Positions 47,531 through 60,899 of a DNA stretch of 64,000 nt are shown here, one piece after another. The stretch comes from Pseudorasbora parva (lineage: Eukaryota; Chordata; Actinopteri; Cypriniformes; Gobionidae): positions 26,846,632 to 26,910,631 of the forward strand of contig NC_090177.1 of the NCBI RefSeq assembly GCF_024679245.1, written 5' to 3'. A program made the translations under genes and the position numbers. The first letter of the stretch is position 1; each line of letters starts with the position of its first letter. Below the pieces are notes generated by a model. The model saw nothing but the letters and a program-made list of their open reading frames with translations, did not search any database and was not told the DNA's origin.

Positions 47531-47879
47531 TATTAATACATTTTTATTTATTTTTATGGTCTTCATATATATATATGAAGTGTGTAAAATATTATGTGTA
47601 AAATATTATTTTATCATAATATACTGTAAAATATACTAATTAAAGAATATAATTTATTTTATTGCTTGTTATTAAAATAGAATAATTATCTCCATACTGA
47701 ATGAGCAAAATCTTCTAATGGCTAAATGTTGTTTTGCAAATTTCTTCATTCTCAACACCATAAATTGCTGTTGATTAAATGAATTTTAACTCTGAATGAA
47801 TAATTATCTTGAAAAAAATATTGTAACAAAAGAGAGGTGATGCAAAAAGTGTGTGTTTGTTGGCATTGACATTATTTTT
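47531..47879. other. AT-rich intergenic sequence, nothing recognised
   Basis: Very AT-rich, with no feature identified. Confidence 0.45.
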
Positions 47880-48410
47880 GTGCCCCCCCCCACCGCCCCA
47901 ACTACTGCATGAGGCTGTGGGGAGGGGGAGGAGAGGAGAGATCGGGGGGAGGGGTCAGCCTTGGGACAGGCCCGGCATGCTAGTGGAGGGGAAGCAATGG
48001 GATGGCTCGGTTGCCAGGGCAATGAGAGAGGCTGGAACTGAGGTGAGTGGTAACTAAGTAACAAGAAAAAACAACAGAAGAGAGTTAGAACAATGCAGAA
48101 ATACACTTATGAGATTTACAGTATTTTTTTTTCTCGCTTTTGTACGTTAAATCCCTTGATCGTCTGTGCACCTGCATTTCTCTACTGCCCGTATTAATAT
48201 TCAGGAAACTCTGCATCACACTTTCTCAAAGCGCACAAAACGAGGCCCTTCTTCCTACAAAGCGCCCCGAGCAGCCTGTCTGCCCTGCCCAGATTAGGGC
48301 TAGACGCCTGGGGTGAAATACTGCAGGAAATCCCCCTGTGCACCACAGCCCAATCTACACGGCACAGTGATGTCTGTGGCCTGCACCCGAGAGGAACTTA
48401 AATAAGAAAC
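47880..48410. promoter_or_regulatory. GC-rich candidate regulatory block between nol4l and commd7
   Basis: Sharp GC-rich block in an AT-rich intergenic region, with a C-run start, purine-rich G stretches, an RFX X-box-like GTTGCCAGGGCAAT (48010-48023), and a homeodomain-like GATTAGGGCTAG (48291-48302). Open frames on both strands lack motifs. A role as enhancer or unannotated transcript start is inferred only. Confidence 0.35.
48010..48023. promoter_or_regulatory. RFX X-box-like motif
   Basis: GTTGCCAGGGCAAT matches both half-sites of GTTRCC-N2-GGYAAC with one mismatch at the last position and one at the spacer-proximal part. It lies in the GC-rich block. Confidence 0.4.
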
Positions 48411-48449
48411 CATCAATTATTCTCTAGTGGACGAGAGACTGAAGAATGT

Positions 48450-48492
48450 ATGTGTGTGTGTGCGTGCGTGTGTGTGTGTGTGTGTGTGTGTG
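48450..48492. repeat. (TG)n microsatellite with CG interruptions
   Basis: A TG run interrupted by TGCGTGCG. The frames across it are artefacts. Confidence 0.95.
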
Positions 48493-50010
48493 CATACTCG
48501 TGAGAACAGGACAGAGTGAAAGGAACAGTCTGAATGAATGTATGCACATTGCTCTGAGAAACGCAGATGGGGAAAGAACAGGACCGTATATGAAAGAGGA
48601 AGACTGTAGGAACCACACTGGTCTTGTTTCCTGTTTGAAACTGTGCCTTTGAGAGGGGAAATGTGTGTGTGTGTGTCGGATGAGTATCAGTATCCTGCAT
48701 GGTGTTCAGCCCACTGAGCTCCTGAATGGGGCTGATGAAGTGTTAAACCCTCTTCTTCCTTTCTGAGCAACTGTTTCAGCCTTGTTTCTCACTCTGCTTA
48801 TTTATGGCTTTAGTGAAATCTACAGACCCAACCCCAAAATAAAATTCAAATATAAAATGGGTTGAATCCAATGTAAAATGCACTTTTCTTTTGGCTTATT
48901 TCCAGCGTTGTTATTATTAACTAAATAATATCACTATAAAAATATAAAAAATTACAAAAGCACATAACAAAATGATTAAAATTAGATAAATAAAAGCAAA
49001 TTTAAAATATGAATAGATTCTAGTGTGTGAGTAAAATAACACAACATATTTCAAGGGGGGGCGGATATCAAACCGAAAAAAAAGTAGGTTATTAGATTTC
49101 TCCCATCAAAACTGGATTGGATGATGAAAATTGCAGCAAATCCTGAAGGTGAGTTTGCTGAAACAATAGCTAATTTGCTATAGGTGATCAGTACTAATAA
49201 ATCACTGACATTACTGCTACAGACCTATACGCCGTAGGAAATAAGACTGTAAATGATTGTTTTTAACATTCCTGATGGTCTCTGCCCATTTTCTTTGCCT
49301 CAGACATTCTGATCTATTCTGATCTATTTCCTAAATGCTTATTATAGATCTTATGAACAATTCATTTGTGCATATGTTTCATTTTTTCATTTTTTTTTTA
49401 ACTTGCGCACAGTGATGAGGATGCCTTTCAAAGCAATACTTAATATCTGTTATTTTATACATTGTAAGATTCACATTATTTTACCTTACAAGGACTTCAT
49501 AAAAAAACAGAAAACAAACAAAAAACCCCATAACATTTCAGGGGCTATACAAATGACATTCAGTTTACAACATTTACCAACAGAGGCAAACTGGACTGTG
49601 AACCAGTCAAACTTCGACCCACTTGGTAGATGTGGTAAAACCCCAGTTTCACACACTGGGCTACTTAGATTTTAAAAAAAATACAAACATAATAAGATTT
49701 CGGTTTATAAAGGCATTTATCGGCCCACAAGCCCAATACTTCCACAGGAAACTGTCCACACCGTATTTTCTTTATCTCAGAATGTGCACCTACATACACT
49801 GTGGACAAAATTGAATATCGTTTTTTTTTTTTTATCTCATAACTTATCAGAAGTATATGGCAGATGTTTGGAGAATTGCTTTAGGGTGTCTAGTTAACTC
49901 TCGTGGGAATTTAACTTCCTCTTTTTGCTGTCTAGAGTAACAGTAACTTTCCCCTATCCCTTTCTCTACTCTCAGTTACACACATACCTCTCTCTCTCTC
50001 TTTTACTCAA
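48493..50010. other. Intergenic sequence, no gene
   Basis: Mostly AT-rich, with no motif-bearing frame. Confidence 0.4.
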
Positions 50011-50060
50011 GCACACATGCGCACACGCGCGCACACACACGCACACACACACACACACAC
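50011..50060. repeat. (CA)n microsatellite, partly GC-interrupted
   Basis: A CA run with CG interruptions at its left part. Confidence 0.95.
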
Positions 50061-51950
50061 CAGGTGTTCAGTGGGTGGCAGGTGTGAACAAGCATGACAG
50101 GCCTAAAGAAGTAGAATAGTAAAAATCAAAGAGTTTCAGTTTTGGAATTTATTCAGAAGGAGTCTTGTTTAACATCATTCACGTATTTTTGCAGTCGTCA
50201 TTCATATTTATTGCCTACTGATGGATTCATGGAAATAGTTGACTGCCTAAAGCCTTTTTTATTTCCTAAGTCAGTCAAATGTGAATTATTATTACATTAT
50301 TAATGAGAAATCTGATGAACTTTGCCAAATATTTGTACAGGCAAACTTCAAATGAAGGATTTTCCTTTTATGTTGTAATGAACATGCCCTTTTTATGGAT
50401 GTGAACAGTGAACACACCCATATGCAGTGAAATGTAATTTGATTTTAACTGACATAACTTCAGAACTGATTTGAACAGGTTTTCCCTTTTCTTCCAGAAC
50501 ATGTTTATCTCATTGCAAGTCATAATTGCTCATGTAAAACATGGTCCCAAGGACACTGCCAACATCATTCAGTTTTTTGATCTGCACCTCAGGCGAAATT
50601 TTGAGTCCACATTGAGGTAAGAGATGAATGATATATTTAGTACTTTTTTGGGGGACAATTTTTGGTGTACTGCTGTGCAAGCAGGTAAATGTGGTGAGAG
50701 TTTGCATGGAGATGCTCCACTTTCTAGATCCCACACAGTAAGCTATCTAGAGACCGGTCATTGGCTTTTATAAAGGAGAGTTTGAGTCATTTATTTTCTT
50801 TGGTAAGGGAAGTCTAATCTGTTCTTCAGCTCTCCTATCTTCAGAAGTGCTTGTCGAAACAAGTTGTTTCACAATAGTGTTATTTGAGAAAAAACATCCA
50901 CAGCTGTTTAAATTATATTTCCCTTTACTTTTATGTTGCTTTGATTTAATGTTTTACAAGATAAATCTATATGTTCTCATTGACAATCGTCTCATTTGGT
51001 TATTCATTGGTCTCATATGACTAATGCACTGTGTAAGGATGATCTCGGTTAACATTTTAACCCTCTATTTATGCTGCAAAGAAAACAAAGGTAATATTGG
51101 TAGTATTTAGCAGTAGGGGGTTATGTCCTATTTTTTTCATAAACCTGCTTCTAAGTCTAAGATGGTTTTGCTGTCTTCTGTGAATTGCCTGCTTTCAGCA
51201 GGGATTACAATGCGATCTGAGACTTTGTCCTTATGGCAAAATATGAAATTTCCTCTGTTTTGACCACTCAGTATATTTTGGATCATTGTCCTGAAGCGTT
51301 TCTTTAGTTAGTGAATGCAAAGCATGATGCTCCTGCCATTACCATATGCTACAGGATGAGATTCCGTTGGAAAACCCTGTTTCGTGTTTTAATAACAGAT
51401 TCAAGACTGCCATAGCAAGCACGCAGATACAACTTATGATAGTCATTTTTAGAGAAAGTGTTAAGCTTCCTCCCACAGTCAACTCATAAATTGGTCATAA
51501 AGAGCATATGATAGCAACAGCTAGAACATGTGTTTGTTTAGGGCAGGGCCCTAAAACTTACACCAGATATTTTATATTGACAGGAAAATCTTATATGAAG
51601 TATGATGATCAAAATGGAGAGAAAGCAGGGCCTCAAAATGCTTTGGACTTCTTAGGTTTTAATCAGGAGGTTTTCGAAAATTTACCACAGGGATAACGGT
51701 GGCCCATCGTTCATATTTGAGTTTTGTTTTTTGATGCACTGATGTTGACTCTGTTTCATTGTGAAGCAAAAGTCACCAAGTGCTGAATTGTTCACTGTGA
51801 GCAGGGATTTGACTGTTAGTTTTCCACTGATATTTGTGTTGTTGCAGAAGTAATTCTGCTCCAGAGGAACCGTAGGTTCAAACATTTGGCGCTTGCATTT
51901 GGCTGAGGAAATAACAGTTGGTGTTTTTTTTGCAGCAAAGCCACAGGAGA
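50061..51950. other. Intergenic sequence, possibly old transposon remnants
   Basis: The phrase TTTGGATCATTGTCCTGAAG (51278 onward) resembles the strand-complement of the DPKH region in Tc1-like transposases (compare 54404), so a very old Tc1-like copy may underlie 51200-51400. The minus frame at 50510-50734 (74 codons) was not recognised. Confidence 0.35.
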
Positions 51951-52100
51951 ACTATTTTTGGGTCACCAAAGAACATTTTTTTTTAAGTCAACAGTTCTTA
52001 AAAGAATTTCTTAATGTAAACAACATTTTAAAAATCGTATGAACCTTTTGTGAATGTTAAAGGTTCTTCATGGACACCAAAAAACCTTTCTTTTTAAGAG
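51951..52100. mobile_element. Short dispersed repeat (AAAGAAC/GGTTCTTCATGG type)
   Basis: CACCAAAGAACATTTTTTTT and its near inverse AAAGGTTCTTCATGGACACC with TTTTTAAGAGTGTA (to about 52105) match a short repeat common in cyprinids. Noncoding. Confidence 0.55.
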
Positions 52101-52157
52101 TGTAGTGTGAAGCTACCATCATTGAAATTATGACTGAATTCATTAATGTCACCCATG

Positions 52158-52290
52158 GGAATCGTACAAGTTCATTTGAAAAAGCCAATTCATTGAGTAG
52201 ACCTGGGACCAGGTCTACTCTATTTCATGAAAAAACTTTATATTACGAGTTGGCCATTTTTAAATGAACTTGTATGATTCGAATTGTATA
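52158..52290. mobile_element. Small hairpin element
   Basis: GAATCGTACAAGTTCATTTG (52160) is inverted as AAATGAACTTGTATGATTCG (52262-52281). A tighter 26-nt near-palindrome, GAGTAGACCTGG...CCAGGTCTACTC, sits at 52195-52220. Noncoding, MITE-like. Confidence 0.65.
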
Positions 52291-53519
52291 TAAAACTTTT
52301 TTTCAAAAATGGAATGAGGATCCACACCTCAGTGGGATGTAAGCAATTTGTTCATACAAAATCATAGTAATTCAACACCAATTTGTCAAAACATAAAATA
52401 ATTATGAAGTGTGATGAAAGTGTCGGCTGAACAAGCGCCACCCCTTTCGATACATGCACCACAAATTGTGGAGTAACTGGAGCAAAATGCCTCATAGACA
52501 ACCCGTACGCACTGACATGCAGACAGAAGTGTCAGTCAATAATTGAGAAAATTGGAAGAATGAAAATTAGAGAAAATGCACCAGAATTTTGTGAAAAGAA
52601 TGCAAATATTACTATTCAAAGACAGGGAAACAACAACATGTAAGGACAAACCAGTATCGTTATTTATCTACACAGCCTCTGGGTATGTTCTCTCATATCA
52701 CTGGTCTTGTTTTAAATTGCTCCTGGACACAAATACTAACATGGTGCTCATATTTAAACACAGAATTCATTTCAAGAGTTCACACTAACGAATAGTCAGA
52801 TGGAATATAAAGTAGTACACGTATTTTGCTTGCTGTAGAGGGCTCCAAGGTTGGTATTTTGGCCCAATCCCAGGGTATATATAGGTCTCCTCTTGTGCTG
52901 ATTGGATAGATAATTTGAACATTTTCCTCCTGAAATAAAACTTAATTTATTACATCAATCTGACATGTAAATAATCTAGTGTAAAGCATGCCATTCTGTG
53001 ATGTAAGCAAACACTTTTCAAATCTGATATGTCGGCTGACAGCAAAATGAATACTTTTCTGCAGCACCTAGTAGTAATAAAAGTAAAACATGTTTATTTT
53101 ACAAGTAATATTACAAGGACAATTGTTTAAAAAAAAAAAAATTAATTATGTTATGTATTCATCAAAAATAAACTCATCTGAATGTTTGAAATGTACTGTA
53201 TGAATTATTTTACTTATAAAGTAAGCAGATGGTTCAAATATAGGCAACACAAAATATAAAATCCAGCACTTAATAATAATGAAGAACACGTATTACTGAG
53301 AATATATTAATTTAATAAAGAACAAAGAGCACATATGGTGGTACAAATAAACACTACGGCAGAAGAAATCAAATATTTAAGAAAGATAATATCATCAATA
53401 AAGAGCATCAATGTGGAATGTCATCATTGTCCCACACAATCAAACAAAAAATTTTTTTTTTCTATTCTAAGTCAATAGGAAAACAAGTAAACTCTGATTA
53501 CAATGACCTCCGACTCGGT
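52291..53519. other. 3' flank and possible 3' UTR of commd7
   Basis: The commd7 stop is at 53520-53522. On the minus strand, AATAAA occurs at 53098-53093 and 52951-52946, and ATTAAA at 53316-53311. Any of these could serve as the polyadenylation signal, and the choice cannot be made by eye. The rest is AT-rich, with no gene. Confidence 0.4.
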
Positions 53520-53596
53520 TTAACTGAAACAATCCATACTAGCTTTGGCACGCTCCATCTCATGAAGGAAGTTATAAAACTGGGGTAAAGTCAGCT
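53520..53596 (-). CDS. commd7: commd7 coding exon 9 (last)
   Basis: 77 nt. It completes the split codon E176 and encodes LTLPQFYNFLHEMERAKASM and a short end DCFS before TAA at 53522-53520. The acceptor is CCACATTAG. The LPQFY.FLHEMERA end is the C-terminal helix of the COMM domain and matches human COMMD7 closely. Confidence 0.96.
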
Positions 53597-56500
53597 CTAA
53601 TGTGGAGAGATACAAAAAAACAATCACAAATCACATCCAATGTATGCTGAAAATGCCATTCACTTAGACAATGAATTTCCAAGTAAACTTACCCATGTAG
53701 ACATTTTCTGTCGTGTTTCCTTTTCTGATCACCAGTTTTAGCTGAGAAGAAAATACTTTAATAAATATAACTGCATATCTGTCATGCTATATTTATAGTT
53801 AGAAATTAGACTGATTCAGCAAATACAACCACTGAAGATTACAAATGAAAAATAACATGATACCATGAGTTTCTGTTGGGTTATCATCATGGTGACGAGT
53901 GGAGCAACAGTTTGAGAACAGATATACAGTGCCTTGCGAAAGTATTCGGCCCCATTGAACTTTTGCCATATTTCAGGCCTCAAACAAAGATATAAAACTC
54001 ATTTTTTGGAAGAATCAACAACAAGTGGGACACAATCATGAAGTGGAATGAAATGTATTGGATATTTCAAACTTTTTTAACAAATCAAAAACGGAAAAAA
54101 AAAATTATTCGGCCCCTTTAAGTTAATACTTTGTAGCGCCACCTTTTGCTGCGATTACAGCTGTAAATCTCTTGGTGTATGTCTCTATCAGTTTTGCACA
54201 TTGAGACACTGAAATTTTTGCCCATTCCTCCTTGCAGAACTGCTCGAGCTCAGTGAGGTTGGATGGAGAGTGTTTGTGAACAGCAGTTTTCAGTTCTTTC
54301 CACAGATTCTCGATTGGATTCAGGTCTGGACTTTGACTTGGCCATTCTAATACCTGGATATGTTTATTTTTGAACCATTCCATTGTAGATTTTGCTTTAT
54401 GTTTTGGATCATTGTCTTGTTGGAAGACAAATCTCCGTCCCAGTCTCAGGTCTTTTGCAGACTCCATCAGGTTTTCTTCCAGAATGGTCCTGTATTTGGC
54501 TCCATCCATCTTCCCATCAATTTTAACCATCTTCCCTGTCCCTGCTGAAGAAAAGCAGGCCCAAACCATGATGCTGCCACCACCATGTTTGACAGTGGGG
54601 ATGGTGTGTTCAGGGTGATGAGCTGTGTTGCTTTTACGCCAAACATAACGTTTTGTATTGTTGCCAAAAAGTTCCATTTTGGTTTCATCTGACCAGAGCA
54701 CCTTCTTCCACATGTTTGGTGTGTCTCCCAGGTGGCTTGTGGCAAACTTTAATCAACACTTTTATGGATATCTTTAAGAAATGGCTTTCTTCTTGCCACA
54801 CTTTCATAAAGGTCAGATTTGTGCAGTATACGACTGATTGTTGTCCTATGGATAGAGTCTCCCACCTCAGCTGTAGATCTCTGCAGTTCATCCAAAGTGA
54901 TCATGGGCCTCTTGGCTGCATCTCTGATCCGTCTTCTCCTTGTATGAGCTGAAAGTTTAGAGGGACGGCCAGGTCTTGGTAGATTTGCAGTGGTCTGATA
55001 CTCCTTCCATTTCAATATTATCGCTTGCACAGTGCTCCTTGGGATGTTTAGAGCTTGGGAAATCTTTTTGTATCCAAATCTGGGTTTAAACTTCTCCACA
55101 ACAGTATCTCGGACTTTCCTGGTGTGCTCCTTGTTCTTCATGATGCTCTCTGTGCTTTAAACGGACCTCTGAGAATATCACAGTGCAGGTGCATTCAAAC
55201 AGAGACTTACACACATGTGTATTCTATTTATCATCATTAGTCATTTAGGTCAACATTGGATCATTCAGAGATCCTAACTGAACTTCTGAAAAGAGTTTGC
55301 TGCACTGAAAGTAAAGGGGCCGAATAATTTTGCACGCCCAATTTTTCAGTTTTTGATTTGTTAAAAAGTTGGAAATATCCAATAAATTTCATTCCACTTC
55401 ATGATTGTGTCCCACTTGATTTTGATTCTTCACAAAAATGACAGTTTTATATCTTTATGTTTGAAGCCTGAAATGTGGCAAAAGGTTGCAAAGTTCAAGG
55501 GGGGCGGATACTTTCGCAAGGCACTGTACAGTATGTTAAATGTATGCTATGCTAAAGCTATCAGAGCATTGTTACCAATTAGTATTTATTAAATTAGCTA
55601 GTTAAAGCTGATCATTTGAATGTATTAATTAGCTTACTCAAATGTTTGAAGTTAAGAGAAATTAAAATGTATGAGTACAAAATAAAAATCTGCAAGTTCT
55701 GCTTAAACGAAGTTATTTAACTTAAAAAATTAAGTTTTTGCTAACTTATTCGGGTTTACAATGCTGAAGATGCATAAATCCTTAAAATCTTGGGTCAAAG
55801 GCACTTAAAGGCTAGAAAATACAGAACTAGGCATTATACACTTGGCAACTTAGTAAATGGTTCCAAAAAAACTGCACATCAAGCACTAAATCAAGTATCA
55901 TACACTGGCTGTGTCTGAATGCTTAGGCAACTGACTAATACTTTTAGCAATACTATTTTCTCGCTAGAAATCAAATCAAAAGTGGAAAAAAAAGTGTCAA
56001 AAAAAATGTACATTTACACACAAACTTATCACCAACCGCAACTTTCAGATGCCCTTTTATTTTTAAGCTCAACTGTCACACAAGATTGTGGGATATCATT
56101 GGCAGTGAAGGAAACATCTATGCTGCCTTAAAAAGATGAAGGCACGATAGAATTTGGATGTGTCTTGCTACCTTTCTGTGCAGGCAGCATTTTTCAACTT
56201 TCGTATACAGCCACTATCAGAGTTTCAAATCGTTCTGAGCACAACAAACTTATCGCTTGGAGATGCATGACAAATTAATCTAAAATCGGCTCAAAAGAGC
56301 AAACCTTTAATTTCCTCCAACAGAATAAGTCTGTTCATACCCTGGGTGTGGTTGAGTGGAGTCGGCGACGTTAGAAAGAGTTCAGGAGACAAGCGTTAAG
56401 AAAGTGGGTCAATTGTTTGATAACTAACACCTGTTCCCACTCTTAGTGACAGGTGTGCTGCGTCCCAATTCGCCTACTTATACTACGTCCTAAAAGTATG

Positions 56501-59500
56501 TACTCTTTTTGTGAAGAAAAAGTATATACTTTTGAGTGTGTAGCAGAAAAGTATGCAAGCTTCGGGACATACTACTTCGCCATCTTTAACGGACTCTGTC
56601 GCTTAGTTACGTGCATCCCGTCACGGTCTGCCGTCAATCATCGTCAGATTCATCACAGTTCAAATCCTCCACATTCAGTTTAATCTCCTACCGTATCCGA
56701 GAGAAATGTAGCCGCTCGTTGATCTGCCATTTGTGGGTCTTTAATGCAGAGACTCTCTTCATGTATTTACAGTTTAAATATAATGATGCATTTAAAAGTT
56801 AATGGCCAAACGTGTCATTTCAAAAGTTCTCAATGCTGCTGCGGGTGAAATATAATGTGAAACACTGAATAAATATATTTTTGTCAGGTTAAATATTGAT
56901 AGTTGGTCACTCAAACCCCTTTATCTAAACTTCTCTACTTAACCGTCGAACTCGCACAGCCGCCATGTTTGTAGTTTTTTAACGCTTTTTATCCGCGTTT
57001 GTAGTTCTAATCGAATCCTCGTCCAACTCGCAATGGGTTGTGGGCAATATCAGCCGTTAGAGTGCCCATCGATCCATACTGTGAATTCGGACCGGAAATA
57101 GTAAACCATCCGGGAATCTTTGGAATACTCTTTTCAACATACTACGATTTGGGACATACTAATTCTATTTTCGAATACTATTTAGGATGGATAGTATGCG
57201 AATTGGGACGCAGGGGTGGATATAAGCCCCATGGGTAAAGGCAATGGGGGCAGATTTTGGGCCCAATTTTCCTCGATAATTAGATTATCTTCTCAACATT
57301 ACCTGATGTGTGTTAAGAGTGAATCTGCTTGGAAGAATGTCAAAGCTACACCGATCTCAAATCGTAAACATCCAACATGCTGACTATTTACTAGGGATGC
57401 ACCGATACCATTTTTTTCCAGAACAAGCCTGATTTTAGCGTTAAGCATCGCGTCTGGAGAAAGAGAGAATGCGCAGTGCACACAGACCTGAAAGGGCTTG
57501 AATTAGGGCTGCAACTAATTATTTTGATAATCGATTAGTTGGCAGATAATTTTTTTATTAATTGGGTAAAAAGCCCATTTGTTATTTTATTTGTTTTATA
57601 TTACTCTTACTGTATTCATGTCGATGTCGTGTTTATTTTTAGTTGTGGTAAAAGCATTTTGTGAGAGAAATAACGTTGCAAAGTTCACTCGCGTTTATTC
57701 AGAGCTCTCAGATACAAACAAAATAAACTCGCACTCTCAACAAATCGGTACATTAACACTTTCTCAGCAATCTTTCCCAAGCTCTCCGTCCCTCTCTCTG
57801 CTTGCGCCTAACTAAACCACGCCACCTCCGCCACATAATCTATACTCATTCCAAATGCAAAGATGTCGGCCAATTACAAAAGTGGGTGTTTTCACTGAAG
57901 TCCCTTGAAGTCACTCCCCTTGAAACAGAACATTCAAGCCAGAGGGATAATATAAGCATAGAAAAAAAAGCCTTTTTTTTATATATATATATATAAATTA
58001 TGACTTTTTGAAAACCATACTAACCAGTGCACCTCAGGAAATATTATTTAAAAAAATACATGCCATGGGATTTTTAATAGATCAAAAATGATTGTTTCTT
58101 TGTTATCTTTGTATAAGGGTCTGCGTTGCCTACATTCTCTAAATAGATCCTGAGTCCTTCACACAAATGCGATTCATCCACACTGTGTAACTGCTCTTTA
58201 ACGTCATTTAATTGACCAAATGGCATATAAATGTCCACAAGTTATCAAAGGTATACAACGTGTCCATACATATTTTCGATGCAGAGAACAAATTGCGACT
58301 GCTGTGCATAACTGTGCATTGAATTATAACTGTCACAGGATATATGTATGTGTAATGGTGAGGTTTACAAATATTTACATTGTATTGCGTGTAAATTAAT
58401 GGTCATTTACAGCATGTATTTGTGGGAAGCTTTGATGCTTTTAATTAGAGTGAAATAAAATTGTCTGAATCAGAAGCCATTGATCTGCTGTCAGTCTCCC
58501 CTTGTCCCCCTCCTCTCCGCCGCTAAACCCCGCCCACTTTTACAGCATTTTTCAAAACTGTGGTGAGAACTGCTTGCTGCTGAAACAGGGGGTTTTGTGA
58601 CCGTTTGAATTTGTTAGGTTCAAATGCAAAAAAACATGAAAGAGAACCCGAAATTAAAAATCAATTTGCACTGTTTGAGAGGCAGCTTTTCTGGGCGCTT
58701 TGGATGTTTGCACACAGAAACTTTTTGAAAACGTTATGTGATGACTGTACTGTCTTTCTGTAATGTAGGGAACCATTCATTATACAGAAATCATGTAACA
58801 GTTAGGTCCCATTCTTCGTGTGTTTTCGAAGCTTTGATTATGTTTACAGTGTACAATATAACATTGGTTCATGTTTCGCGTGAAAAAAAATTGTATTTTT
58901 CACACAATTTACTTATCTGTACAGCACTGTTTCCTCTGTCCTAAAAACGGCCTGATGATTTCCTTGTTCTATGAAGCCCCTCCTTCAGAAATACGTAACG
59001 AGTTCTGATTGGGCCAGCGCTTCCCGTGTTGTGATTGGACAGCAGCTTAGCACACTTTGCCCGGAAAGGTTTCGCCTCTTACCACAACGGGGAGATGCAA
59101 GCGCTGAATGTGCGCTCTTCTCCACGTGGGAGTGCACGCCCCCTGTTTTGCATGTACTTTTGGGTGGAGGGTTAGTCAATAAACGGTTCTAGTGACGTCA
59201 TTCAAGCAAGGAAGTGCAGGGGTGTAGTCCAAACCGGCCGTTCGCTGTAGGCTTTGAAAGGGAACTTCTGTTAAATAAAATATCTTGTTTGGCATTGAAC
59301 TTTGAGCTTTATAATTTTACAGGTATTATTTATGCTCCAACAGCAACATTACACACTAACTAACGTTTGAAAGATGGAATTGCGAAGAACAGGACCTTTA
59401 TTTTTTTTACTTTTACATACGATTTAGTTTGAATTTAAATGACCATTGACGGATGTGTGCTGAGTCAGTGTATTCTTTGTTACAAGCACTGTACTGTACA

Positions 59501-60816
59501 CACTGTGTGGTATCAGCTGTTGATTTCATATTCTCGTCCTCATTAAATGTATGCGTATACGAGCGCAGTATTGGACCGATACATCCCTAATATGTGAGGG
59601 AGGTCCAAGGACAAAAGTGCACACGCTCTGTAGATGGAATGAAATGATACCAAAACAGAACATTAGCAGATGGAAGAATAACACAAATGAATCCAAAACT
59701 TTTTCTTTTTTTCTTGAGAAATTGTGCAGAGCTGAGTGATGAAAAGGTGACTTTTCTGTTTATTATTGTATGATATGAAAAAACAGAATGTTTGTGAGAG
59801 TTCTCTAGCAGGTTCCCTTCCTTTTCGTACTATTGGAAGATATTACATATACATCACGCAAATCTGTCAACTCCAACTTCCCAAAATCTGAAGACTGACA
59901 CTGACTTAAAGCAACTAGTGTCAATTCCTCCAGAGAGTAAAAAATCTGGGCAAAATTTGTGTATAGCTTATTTCAGCCTTAAATCAGTTTTAACCATCAA
60001 GCAAAGATACAATTTAAAATGAATCTATTTGTGAATATTTGCTTTGCATTTCAAAATAATTAAAGATTTACCTGTAGAAAAATGTTTCCGGTCTTTTGCA
60101 GCTCACTTGTACCAACAGTAACTGCAAAGGATTATGTGTTTAAATGATTCACATATTATTTAAACACATTCTTTATATTCTTACTTGCATTTGAAATTAT
60201 ACAGATTTAAATACAAATGTGCATGGATTGCTTACCACCAAATTTCCACTCCATGTCAACTAGCTGATTGACCATTAATGTCTGTCCCACAGCCAGCCTG
60301 GACAAAACAGGGTAGTGGACTCTCCACTAAAACAAATGTAAGATGGATATACTGAATCTTAGTCATACCACTCCACAACCGCATGGAAACTACATAAGCA
60401 CCAAAATAACTCCATATCCATAATGTCATGTTAAGACATACCTGGTCAGAGAAATGACTGGCCTTGTCTTCATTTAGTCCTGCGATTTAAGCAATAGAAA
60501 TATTGACTATTGAATATTGACTACTGGGAAATATAATCAAACAAGTACAAATTATGGGCGTGAGGAAATATTGATTTGTACCTAATGAGAGCAAGTCCAC
60601 CTTAACCTGTTCAGCTGTTAGGTTTCTTTTTAAAGCACCTGAGAAGGGAGGAAGACATTAACATTGTTTCTATATGCACATCATATCTCTGTTCCAAAGC
60701 GTAGTAACCTAAATAGGCAGTGTTCTAACAGATATGGACCTTGATATTGCACCAAATTCAATCTATACATCAGACAAATTACTATATGTATCCATGCAAC
60801 ATTTAAGAAAAATCTG

Positions 60817-60899
<83 letters not shown>

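Noticed and set aside
50510..50734. 74-codon minus-strand frame
   Set aside because: No domain recognised, no splice-bounded continuation found; kept only as unassigned sequence.
56650..56680. tRNA T-loop-like GTTCAAATCC
   Set aside because: No matching acceptor, D or anticodon arms, and it lies inside a DNA element.
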